From NCBI GenBank assembly GCA_002297965.1, contig DBLF01000117.1, positions 2,464 through 39,234 on the forward strand: a stretch of DNA of 36,771 nt. Direction: 5' to 3'. This DNA is from Candidatus Segatella papionis. Its GTDB lineage: Bacteria; Bacteroidota; Bacteroidia; Bacteroidales; Bacteroidaceae. Both the position numbers and the translations under genes were made by a program. Positions 16,871 to 23,783 of this stretch are shown here, piece after piece (within the stretch, counting starts at the first letter, position 1; every line of letters starts with the position of its first letter). The notes beneath the pieces were generated by a model. That model saw only the letters and a program-made list of their open reading frames with translations. It was not told the origin of the DNA and did no database searches.

Positions 16871-16906
16871 AAAATCGAATATCTCGACAAGATATTCGAT
16901 TTTTTA
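16871..16906 (-). terminator. Terminator of corA
   Basis: ATCGAATATC (16874-16883) pairs perfectly with GATATTCGAT (16891-16900). A flanking A/T run extends the stem and supplies a T-run on the minus strand. Confidence 0.8.
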
Positions 16907-16947
16907 TACTTTTATAACAATCATAGTTGCTTGTTCCAGCTTTTATC

Positions 16948-17874
16948 CTATAATAATCGCTTGTATCTTAGGAAACCCCAACTGAGGGCTGATACGATAA
17001 TGGATATCAGAATAGCGATTCCAAATCCCCATGGGTTGTCTTCCATTCCGTTGAGGAGGTTCATGCCGAAGAAAGATGAAATCAACGTAGGTAACATCAT
17101 AACGATACTGATGCTGGTCAAGGTACGCATCGTGGTGTTCATATTGTTGTTGATGATGCTAGAATAGGTGTCCATCGTCGATTCCAAAATGTCGGAGTAG
17201 ATGCTGGTCGTCTCTCGTGCCTGAGTCATCTCGATGTTGACGTCTTCGATGAGGTCGGCGTCCAACTCGTCCACTTGCAACTTGAACTTCAGTTTTGAGA
17301 GCAGATTCTCATTGCCTCGGATGGAGGTGATGAAGTAGGTGAGGGAGTCTTGCAGACGGCTCAGTCCTATTAAGCTTTCGTTGTTCACCCCATGGTCTAG
17401 GTTTCGCTTGGCCTTCTCGATGAGTGAGTTGATTTGCTTCAGTCGTTTCAGGTACCATACGGCGGAGGAGAGAAATAGACGGAAAATCATATCCACATAG
17501 TCGGTGAATCCTTCGCCTCGTTTTTGCTGGTAGCTCACGAAGTCAATCATCATGTTGGTCTCATAGTAGCAAACTGTGATGGTTACGTCTCGTTTGTGGA
17601 TGATGCCTAGTGGTACGGTGGTATATGGCGTACGGCTACGAATCTCCTTGACGTATGGGATACGCAGGATAATGAGCATCCAGCCATCGTCATATTCGTA
17701 GCGGGCACGCTCATCGGTATCACTGATATCTGAAAGGAAATAATCAGGGATTTTAAATTCGTCCTCCAGTAAGCGCTGGTCTTCGTCGGTTGGACATGTT
17801 ACTTGTATCCAGCAGTTTGGCTGCCACTCGTTGAGTGCAGTCAGATTCTTATCGATATTCCAAAAAGTCTTCAT
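16948..17874 (-). CDS. corA: CorA-family divalent cation (Mg2+) channel
   Basis: A 308-residue CorA-type channel that admits Mg2+ (or Co2+/Ni2+) through a homopentamer. A large N-terminal cytoplasmic domain (1-250) ends in a long helix. TM1 (about 250-268) is followed by the GMN selectivity motif at 270-272 (SSFFGMNLLNG), then a short periplasmic loop and TM2 (about 281-300), ending in the basic RYKRLL tail. Its ATG overlaps the stop codon of a preceding 54-codon ORF (ATGA), suggesting translational coupling. The inferred transcript begins about 200 nt upstream. Confidence 0.93.
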   Translation of the reverse strand: MKTFWNIDKNLTALNEWQPNCWIQVTCPTDEDQRLLEDEFKIPDYFLSDISDTDERARYEYDDGWMLIILRIPYVKEIRSRTPYTTVPLGIIHKRDVTITVCYYETNMMIDFVSYQQKRGEGFTDYVDMIFRLFLSSAVWYLKRLKQINSLIEKAKRNLDHGVNNESLIGLSRLQDSLTYFITSIRGNENLLSKLKFKLQVDELDADLIEDVNIEMTQARETTSIYSDILESTMDTYSSIINNNMNTTMRTLTSISIVMMLPTLISSFFGMNLLNGMEDNPWGFGIAILISIIVSALSWGFLRYKRLL

Positions 17875-18035
17875 TGTTTGCTAATCTCCAGATAATAAAA
17901 TGTTTGGGTATGGAGATGAGCATCGGTTGATTGCCAGTTGAGGCAATGCGTAATAGCTGAATCTCCACGCCTTACAAATTGTTGTAATTCTCCGCGTGAT
18001 AATCGTCCATTTTTGTTAATAATAAGATGAGACAT
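17871..18035 (-). CDS. Small ORF (54 aa) translationally coupled to corA
   Basis: An uninterrupted 54-codon ORF starting with ATG at 18035, about 40 nt after the inferred corA transcription start, and ending in TGA at 17873-17871. That stop overlaps the corA start codon as ATGA. An in-frame TAA lies four codons upstream of the start. The product begins MSHLIINKNGRLSRGELQQF and ends YYLEISKQ. It has one Cys, many Gln/His/Arg, no signal peptide and no membrane segment. I do not recognise a family. It could be a real small protein or a regulatory leader peptide for Mg2+ uptake. It is not proline-rich like enterobacterial MgtL. The same RNA can form hairpins (17931-17946; 17911-17917 with 17961-17967 or 17884-17890). 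Confidence 0.5.
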   Translation of the reverse strand: MSHLIINKNGRLSRGELQQFVRRGDSAITHCLNWQSTDAHLHTQTFYYLEISKQ

Positions 18036-18081
18036 GTGCAGGGTTTAGCCTTGGTGGCTACATAGCCTGCAATTTCGAATG

Positions 18082-18089
18082 CAAAGGTA
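18082..18089 (-). promoter_or_regulatory. -7 box of the small ORF-corA transcript
   Basis: TACCTTTG on the minus strand is a perfect TAnnTTTG. It places the start site near 18075, so the transcript would include the 54-codon ORF ahead of corA. Confidence 0.55.
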
Positions 18090-18117
18090 CTGAAATTAAT
18101 TGAAATGAGGAACAAAA

Positions 18118-18143
18118 AAGCCGAGAAATTTCTTCCTCGGCTT
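18118..18143 (-). terminator. Terminator of pepD
   Basis: AAGCCGAG (18118-18125) pairs with CTCGGCTT (18136-18143). On the minus strand a run of six T follows, 22 nt past the pepD stop. Confidence 0.85.
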
Positions 18144-18165
18144 GATTTTTATGATTTTGTAATAA

Positions 18166-19629
18166 TTATTTAGATGGGATTTCAGACAAGAGCTGCTTCA
18201 TGAGGTTCCAGAATGGAGCTACGCAGCTGATTTGGCAACGCTCGTTGGCTGTGTGAGGGCTCAACAAGGTTGGACCGAATGATACCACGTCGAGGTTAGG
18301 GTACTTGCTCAGAATGATAGAGCACTCCAAACCTGCGTGTACGGCCTGTACCTTACCTTCTACACCGTTCTGCTCCTTGTAAATCTTGATGACGTGCTCC
18401 AAGATGTCGCTCTTAGGGTTAGGGTTCCAACCGCCGTACTCTCCGCTGCACTCCACCTTCATGCCTGCCATAGAGAAGGTGCTCTCCAGCATGGTGGCGA
18501 TGTAGTCCTTGTATGAGTCGCTGCTAGAGCGAGCCAAAATCTTGATGGCAGCTTTACCGTCGCCGATTTCGATGATGGCGAGGTTAGAAGAGGTCTCAAC
18601 GATGCCTGGCATGGATGGAGCCATACGCAATACGCCGTCGTGGCAAGCATAGATGGCATCTACCAAGTTGTCCTGGATTTCCTGTGGTACTTCTGTGGCA
18701 GGTGTCTCTACAGCTTCTGTGAAGAACTCGATGTTCTCAGCTACTTCTACGCCATCGAAATCTTCGATGATTTGTTCCTTCCAGTCTGCAACCAAGTCGT
18801 TCAATGCCTCAACGTTCTCCTTTGGCAAGGTCAGTACAACTTCAGCCTGGAATGGGATGGCGTTGCGCATGTTGCCTCCCTTCCAAGATGCCAGACGTGC
18901 ATCTAGCTCTGAGATGGCTTCACGCACAAAGCGAACCATACATTTGTTGGCGTTGGCTCTGCCCTCATTGATTTCGATGCCAGAGTGACCGCCCTTCAAG
19001 CCTTTCAGGGTTACTTTCACGGCTGCATCCTCCTTGTCGGTCTCTACTTCTTTGTAGTCGAGGGTAGCAGTAATGTCGATGCCACCAGCGCTACCGATGA
19101 CGAACTCGCCCCATACTTCTGTGTCGAGGTTCAGGAGAATCTCGCCATTCAGTTCGCCAGCAGGTAATTCGTTGGCACCATACATACCAGTCTCCTCGTC
19201 GCGAGTGATAAGACCCTCCACAGGACCGTGCTGCAAGGTTTTGTCTTCCATTACAGCCATGATGGTAGCCACGCCAAGTCCATCGTCGCTTCCGAGTGTA
19301 GTATTGTTGGCACGTACCCAGTCGCCATCGATGATGGTCTCGATAGGGTCAGTCTCAAAGTTGTGCTTGCTCTCTGGTGATTTCTGAGGCACCATGTCCA
19401 TGTGCGCCTGAAGAATAACGCCCTTTCGGTTCTCCATGCCAGGTGTGGCTGGTTTGCGCATCACGATGTTTCCGGCAGGGTCTTGAAAAGCCTCTACGCC
19501 AGCTTCCTTTGCCCAATCGAGCAAGAAAGCCTGTACTTTCTCTAAATGTCCTGATGGACGTGGAACTTGTGTCAACTTGTCGAAGTTACGCCAGATTTCT
19601 ACTGGGTTCAGATTCTTAATGTCAGCCAT
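18166..19629 (-). CDS. pepD: Aminoacyl-histidine dipeptidase (cytosolic dipeptidase D, M20 family)
   Basis: A 487-residue zinc dipeptidase that hydrolyses Xaa-His and other dipeptides. Metal-site motifs are intact: H76 and D78 in QAHMDMVPQK, bridging D115 in LGSDDGLG, the E145-E146 pair in TRDEETGMYGA, D174 in LNLDTEVWGE, and the late His in SPHTANERC. The length is normal for PepD. There is no signal peptide, so it is cytoplasmic. It lies only 19 nt downstream of the flippase-like gene and presumably shares its promoter; a clear terminator follows. Confidence 0.94.
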   Translation of the reverse strand: MADIKNLNPVEIWRNFDKLTQVPRPSGHLEKVQAFLLDWAKEAGVEAFQDPAGNIVMRKPATPGMENRKGVILQAHMDMVPQKSPESKHNFETDPIETIIDGDWVRANNTTLGSDDGLGVATIMAVMEDKTLQHGPVEGLITRDEETGMYGANELPAGELNGEILLNLDTEVWGEFVIGSAGGIDITATLDYKEVETDKEDAAVKVTLKGLKGGHSGIEINEGRANANKCMVRFVREAISELDARLASWKGGNMRNAIPFQAEVVLTLPKENVEALNDLVADWKEQIIEDFDGVEVAENIEFFTEAVETPATEVPQEIQDNLVDAIYACHDGVLRMAPSMPGIVETSSNLAIIEIGDGKAAIKILARSSSDSYKDYIATMLESTFSMAGMKVECSGEYGGWNPNPKSDILEHVIKIYKEQNGVEGKVQAVHAGLECSIILSKYPNLDVVSFGPTLLSPHTANERCQISCVAPFWNLMKQLLSEIPSK

Positions 19630-19648
19630 AATATCTTTATTTTAAATG

Positions 19649-20638
19649 TTAATGTTTCTTTGTAAACGCCAATGCTATCCAGGCATAGATGCCCAGTAAT
19701 ACGACGAGTAGGGTCTGCACTGAGTGGACGATGAGCACGAAGTAGAGTGCGTCATTCTGCTGGATGCCGTAAAGGATGAGCATCGTCTTTACGGCGAAAT
19801 GCCAAGGCCCTGCCCCATTAGGAGTTGGTACCACCACGGCTATGCTGCCCACGATGAAGGTCACCAGTCCGCACATCAAGCTCAGATGGCTTGTTGCCTC
19901 GAAGCACTGAAAGGTGAGATAGTAATGCAGGAAATAGCTCAGCCAGATGCCTAGGGTGAAGGCGATGTAGAGCGGTACATTCTTTATGCCTTTCAATGAG
20001 ATGACTCCTTGCCAAAGTCCGCTCAGTGTTGCTTTCACCTTATTATATATAGCGAGCTTTTTCAGCAGGAAGTGCAGCAAGATGAGTACGGCTATGCCGC
20101 AGATGGCTGTCACCAGATACCCCGTGGCGGTAAATGTGCCTAAGATGCTATCCATGCTAGTTCCTGTGGTACGGAAGAAATTCAAGAACACAGGAATTTG
20201 CATCAGAAATACCATTCCAGTGATGAGTAGTACCAAGAGAGAGTCTATCGCACGTTCTGTCACCACGGTTCCCAGTGATTTGGGAAAAGATACGCCGTCC
20301 CAGCGTTTCAGTATGCCACATCGGGCAAACTCGCCCGCTCTCGGAATCACGAGGCTCAGAGCGTAGGATAGGAATATGGAGTTGATACTCACGCAGGTGC
20401 GAGTTTTCTCGCCAATGGGTTCGAGCGATTGTTTCCATCTCCATCCTCTGAACATCTGTGCCGTAATGCCGAAGGGAAAGGACAGCAGCATCCAAGACCA
20501 ACTCATCTTATGGAGCACTACTTCCTCCACTTGTTTGAAGTCGAATCCTCGATACATCCAATAGAGGATGGCACCGCCCAAAACGAGCGACAGTGTCACC
20601 TTCCAAATATTGTTTGCTATCTTTTTAATTTCCATCAT
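19649..20638 (-). CDS. Flippase-like/LPG-synthase-TM-region membrane protein (UPF0104)
   Basis: A 329-residue polytopic membrane protein of the YbhN/AglD-like family (lysylphosphatidylglycerol synthase TM region). About eight hydrophobic segments are visible, with family motifs ITAQMFRGWRWKQSL, LSYALSLVIPRAGEFAR and VVVPTPNGAGPWHFA. There is no catalytic aminoacyl-transferase domain, so it should not be called MprF; a lipid or lipid-linked sugar translocation role is a guess. The two tandem ATGs (20638, 20635) are chosen over an ATG at 20674 because a perfect -7 box (20651-20644) lies between them. The transcript would then begin at or within a base or two of the start codon. Confidence 0.85.
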   Translation of the reverse strand: MMEIKKIANNIWKVTLSLVLGGAILYWMYRGFDFKQVEEVVLHKMSWSWMLLSFPFGITAQMFRGWRWKQSLEPIGEKTRTCVSINSIFLSYALSLVIPRAGEFARCGILKRWDGVSFPKSLGTVVTERAIDSLLVLLITGMVFLMQIPVFLNFFRTTGTSMDSILGTFTATGYLVTAICGIAVLILLHFLLKKLAIYNKVKATLSGLWQGVISLKGIKNVPLYIAFTLGIWLSYFLHYYLTFQCFEATSHLSLMCGLVTFIVGSIAVVVPTPNGAGPWHFAVKTMLILYGIQQNDALYFVLIVHSVQTLLVVLLGIYAWIALAFTKKH

Positions 20639-20643
20639 AGCTG

Positions 20644-20651
20644 CAAAGGTA
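20644..20651 (-). promoter_or_regulatory. -7 box directly abutting the UPF0104 start codon
   Basis: TACCTTTG on the minus strand ends only 5 nt before the ATG at 20638, so the expected start site falls at the start codon (leaderless mRNA). No good -33 is visible. Confidence 0.5.
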
Positions 20652-20963
20652 ATACTTTTATTGCTTATATCCACCTAAACCGTATATTTTTAGCATAAAT
20701 AAACAATCTTTTTGGGAAAGGTGAGCGATGTCGATGATTTTTTCCACCTTCTGCGGCGTGATTGACAAGGTGAGTAACTTGAACTGAAAAAATGATGAGT
20801 ATAATTTTCCTCCTTTCACAAAAGAGTGTAACAGCTTTATATTCATAGATTTAGGTGTGAAGGGAAAATGCTACCACTCAGATTTTCAAGCTATTTGATG
20901 GCTGGATGATGCTATCAGAAGGAAAGATACAGTTCGGTAGAGGAGTCAAGTTACTTCTTCTGA

Positions 20964-21010
20964 GGAACAAAATCTCCCCTTTCGGCGGACAAAATAGCTC
21001 TTTTGGAACT
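20964..21010 (+). repeat. Pair of imperfect 22-bp-period repeats (ACAAAAT...CTC...TTTyGG)
   Basis: ACAAAAT occurs at 20967-20973 and 20989-20995, exactly 22 bp apart, each followed by CTC and a CTTTCGG/CTTTTGG block. It adjoins the palindrome array and has the same period. Confidence 0.5.
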
Positions 21011-21013
21011 GGC

Positions 21014-21091
21014 TGACTATAGTCATCTATATGGCTGACTATAGTCAGTTATATAGATGAGCCTTGTCATTCATATGGCTGACTATAGTCA
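21014..21091. repeat. Array of four 12-bp palindromic sites at an exact 22-bp period
   Basis: The perfect palindrome TGACTATAGTCA starts at 21014, 21036 and 21080. At the fourth in-phase position, 21058, TGAGCCTTGTCA keeps the outer TGA...GTCA. The ten-base spacers are TCTATATGGC, GTTATATAGA and TTCATATGGC, sharing ATAT. The centre-to-centre distance of 22 bp is about two helical turns. It lies 340-417 bp upstream of the Rhs start. It looks like a multi-site operator or a dispersed intergenic repeat; no cognate protein is evident. Confidence 0.85.
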
Positions 21092-21225
21092 ACCGATATT
21101 GAAATCCTTTTCTTTATCCGTGAAATTCTAACGATACCACCTTGAAAAACTAGTTTATTCTCCTCAAAATACGATTCCCCTTAGCCATGAGTATTTGCTT
21201 CTTGTCAACAGAGTATGGATAAAAA

Positions 21226-21279
21226 TCCTTTCACACTTAATCCTTTGGCTGATAGCGTTTTATATAATTTGTGAAAGGA
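21226..21279. repeat. Inverted repeat TCCTTTCACA ... TGTGAAAGGA
   Basis: Ten-base arms at 21226-21235 and 21270-21279, separated by 34 nt. TCCTTTCACA also occurs at 20811-20820, and a variant TGTGAAGGGAAAAT near 20854. It may be a dispersed intergenic motif. Confidence 0.6.
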
Positions 21280-21346
21280 AAATAATTTGAGAATTCCTAA
21301 TATGAGTTATAGATTTCGAGGCGTTAACTAATTATTTAATAGGGTG

Positions 21347-21387
21347 TTGTTACAGATAATAAAGTAATTGTTACAACAGATAAAGTA
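21347..21387 (+). repeat. Direct repeat upstream of the Rhs promoter
   Basis: TTGTTACAGATAATAAAGTA (21347-21366) and TTGTTACAACAGATAAAGTA (21368-21387) agree at 16 of 20 positions at a 21-bp period, ending 18 bp before the -7 box. The position suits a regulator binding site. Confidence 0.65.
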
Positions 21388-21405
21388 CTATATCGGATTA
21401 TTTAT

Positions 21406-21413
21406 TATATTTG
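21406..21413 (+). promoter_or_regulatory. -7 box of the Rhs toxin operon
   Basis: TATATTTG matches TAnnTTTG, with an inferred start near 21420 and a leader of about 11 nt. No -33 TTTG is present at the right distance, which would fit a promoter needing an activator at the adjacent direct repeat. Confidence 0.55.
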
Positions 21414-21430
21414 CAAAAAAATAGTGGATT

Positions 21431-23782
21431 ATGCCAAAAAGTATATATATACTATTCCTTCTTTGTGCATTAAGTGCTAAGGCCGATGCTCAAAGTCTTT
21501 CTCAAAACTATGTATTGGGAAAGCAGATGCTTGATGCCGAAGGTACACGATACATCACGTCCGTCACTTATTATGACGGCTTAGGCTATCCTGTAGAAAC
21601 AGCGACCAATGGTTTTGGTGGCTCAGGCAAGTATGCCTACACCCTTTTAGAATATGACCTGCCGGGTAGAACCAAGCGGGAATGGCTTGCAGGTGCAATC
21701 GGTAGCGATTGCTCTTTTGTGCCCTCTTCTGAGTTGTCATCTTCTTTGACAGCTTACCATAAGGATCAAAATCCTTACACGGTAAAGGAGAGTGATGTCT
21801 TGGATCGAGAGGCTTCCATCCTCGGTCCAGGTGAGCATTTGTGTTCTGCTTACTATCATGACATACGTGGCTTGGTAGTGAAGTCTCGTCAGACAAAGTT
21901 AGGTGACATTTTGTTAAGTCAAGACGTAACGTATAGTTTTACGAAAAAGCCTCTTGTCATCACCTCTACTATCCAGCGTGGCAAAGTCTGCAAAAGTGTC
22001 ATCCAAACAAATACTTATAATCGATACAACGATCAGTTAGCGACCATAGGTTTGCAAGCTGGTGGCTCCGAAAGAGTCATCGCCTCTTATGCTTACGATG
22101 ACGTGGGCAAGTTGGTTAACATCGGTAGAAGCGGAAGTGCAGGAAACATCCGTAAGGAGTATAATGTACGAGGCTGGTTGCAATCCATCAAGACCCCTCG
22201 CTTCAGTGAGAGCCTCAGTTATGAGACTCAGGCCGCTCATCCTCGTTACGACGGCAATGTCAGTCGCCTTCAGTGGCAGAGTGGCAAGGACAACATACTT
22301 CGAGGTTATGATTTCAAGTATGATGACTTGAATCGCTTGACGGATTCCTATTATGCTGAAGGTACAGGAATGAGCCAAAACAAGGATCATTATTCCGAGA
22401 AAGGCATCGAGTACTCATCGAATGGCTGCATCGAAAAAATGCAGCGCTATGGTCGGAAGAACGACAATACCTTTGGTCTTATCGATGATTTGAGCTATCT
22501 GTATAATGGCAATCAAGTGAAATCCATCAGCGACAAGGCTGGAAGTTTAGTTTATAATGGAAGCTTTGATTTCAAGGACGGTGCAAGTGCCTCGACCGAG
22601 TATTCCTATAATGTCAATGGCGCAATCGTCAAGGACTTGAACAAGGGTATCAATGGCATCGAGTACGATGTTTTGGGCAATCTCAACAGTATAACATTTG
22701 GCAATGGCTTCAAGACGAAGTACGTCTATGATGCAATTGGCAATAAACTTCAGACTACACATGTCGGTGCGGTGACAAGCATCACCGATTATTGTGGCAA
22801 CTTTGTATTCGAGGATGGCAAGCTCGTTAAGTATCTTTTTGATGGTGGTTATTGTTCCTTTGATGTCAATCTCAATCCCACTTACCATTATTACGAGAAA
22901 GATCATCTTGGTAGTGTCCGTATGGTTGTGAACGAGAATGGAACCATCGAGCAAGTTAATCATTACTATCCATTTGGAGGATTATATGGTGACTTGTCAT
23001 ATAACAGCGAGTCCCAAAGAAACAAGTACATAGGCAAGGAGTTCGACCATACTTTCGGCTTGGACTTATATGATCATGGAGCAAGGATGTATGATGCTGC
23101 TAGAGGGGGATGGGATAGAGCTGACAAGCTGAGCGAAAAATTTTATAATATGAATTTATATATGTATGTAAAGGGAAATCCTGTTAAATTCTTGGATAAA
23201 AATGGAAATGCACCTGGAGATTTTTTCTTTACCATGGATGAGGCTGCATTAGATTTTGGAAATTATTATAATGGAGTGTCTATTAAGGAAAATCGTGAAT
23301 ATGCTTCTACTATTTATGAAGTATGGGACAGAGTACATGGAAAAGGATATTCATATAGTGTGGCAAATGTTGGTGAGAAAGCTTCATCGCATTTTAGCTA
23401 TTCATATGTATTTTATCCTATAGTGGCGAATATTCATACTCATGGGGCATATTCTGATGATGCGTATTATGATAATACTTTTTCTGGATTGAGAAGAAAT
23501 GGACAACTTGTTTGTTCTGATGAGCGGAAAAATATAAGAGGAAACAATGATGTTGGTTGGGCAAATGTACATAATCGAACTTCTTATCTTGTGACTCCAA
23601 ATGGTTCTTTACAAAAATATATTCCAAGTGATGGAAAAATATTGATTGTTAGTAATGACATGCCATGTGATTCTAACGATCCTGACCGTTTGAATGACAA
23701 CATAATAGTGACGATTTCAATAAATGCTCAAAATCGAGATTTGATAGAATATTTAATTAATTTATTTGGAAAATTTTATTAG
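21431..23782 (+). CDS. Rhs-family polymorphic toxin with DUF4329-like C-terminal domain
   Basis: A 783-residue exported protein. Residues 1-21 form a signal peptide. About 22-130 match the Bacteroidetes Rhs N-terminal region (DUF6443-like: NYVLGKQMLDAEGTRYITS, YYDGLGYPVE). About 130-480 hold YD repeats. The Rhs core (about 480-590) includes EKDHLGSVRMVVNENG, NHYYPFGG and LYDHGARMYDAARGGW. About 595-783 is the variable toxin tip, with H669-T-H671 in ANIHTHGAYSDD, NTFSG and SYLVTPNGSLQKY, resembling DUF4329/JAB-like tips. The usual proline-containing core motifs (YDP, DP, DPDG) read YDAARGG, ADKLSE and LDKNG here. The body is shorter than most Bacteroidetes Rhs proteins. The tip is AT-rich (about 32% GC in 23221-23280 against about 43% in 22861-22920, counted by hand). 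Three immunity-like genes follow, the first one base after the stop. Confidence 0.87.
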   Translation: MPKSIYILFLLCALSAKADAQSLSQNYVLGKQMLDAEGTRYITSVTYYDGLGYPVETATNGFGGSGKYAYTLLEYDLPGRTKREWLAGAIGSDCSFVPSSELSSSLTAYHKDQNPYTVKESDVLDREASILGPGEHLCSAYYHDIRGLVVKSRQTKLGDILLSQDVTYSFTKKPLVITSTIQRGKVCKSVIQTNTYNRYNDQLATIGLQAGGSERVIASYAYDDVGKLVNIGRSGSAGNIRKEYNVRGWLQSIKTPRFSESLSYETQAAHPRYDGNVSRLQWQSGKDNILRGYDFKYDDLNRLTDSYYAEGTGMSQNKDHYSEKGIEYSSNGCIEKMQRYGRKNDNTFGLIDDLSYLYNGNQVKSISDKAGSLVYNGSFDFKDGASASTEYSYNVNGAIVKDLNKGINGIEYDVLGNLNSITFGNGFKTKYVYDAIGNKLQTTHVGAVTSITDYCGNFVFEDGKLVKYLFDGGYCSFDVNLNPTYHYYEKDHLGSVRMVVNENGTIEQVNHYYPFGGLYGDLSYNSESQRNKYIGKEFDHTFGLDLYDHGARMYDAARGGWDRADKLSEKFYNMNLYMYVKGNPVKFLDKNGNAPGDFFFTMDEAALDFGNYYNGVSIKENREYASTIYEVWDRVHGKGYSYSVANVGEKASSHFSYSYVFYPIVANIHTHGAYSDDAYYDNTFSGLRRNGQLVCSDERKNIRGNNDVGWANVHNRTSYLVTPNGSLQKYIPSDGKILIVSNDMPCDSNDPDRLNDNIIVTISINAQNRDLIEYLINLFGKFY

Positions 23783-23783
23783 T

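Larger units (their letters stand above)
20652..21405. other. Gene-poor repeat-rich intergenic region (about 750 bp)
   Basis: No convincing gene on either strand. The region separates the flippase-like gene from the Rhs toxin gene and holds several repeat systems listed separately: a 22-bp-spaced pair of ACAAAAT motifs, a 22-bp-period palindrome array, scattered TGTGAAAGGA-type motifs, and a direct repeat next to the Rhs promoter. The 62-codon minus-strand frame at 20658-20846 has no recognisable motif and overlaps the neighbour's promoter. Confidence 0.7.

Noticed and set aside
17875..18080. M-box type Mg2+ riboswitch before corA
   Set aside because: Hairpins exist, but I could not match the conserved M-box core; the region is better explained by a coding small ORF plus local stems.
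20658..20846. 62-codon minus-strand ORF upstream of the flippase-like gene
   Set aside because: No recognisable domain, low-complexity intergenic setting, and it overlaps the -7 box of its neighbour.
21014..21091. Possible CRISPR array
   Set aside because: Repeat units are 12 bp with about 10-bp spacers, only four sites, no leader and no cas genes nearby.
23766..23783. Upstream TTG start for the first immunity gene, overlapping the toxin gene
   Set aside because: The ATG at 23784 gives a standard membrane-anchor N-terminus and directly follows the toxin stop; the TTG adds six residues with no support.
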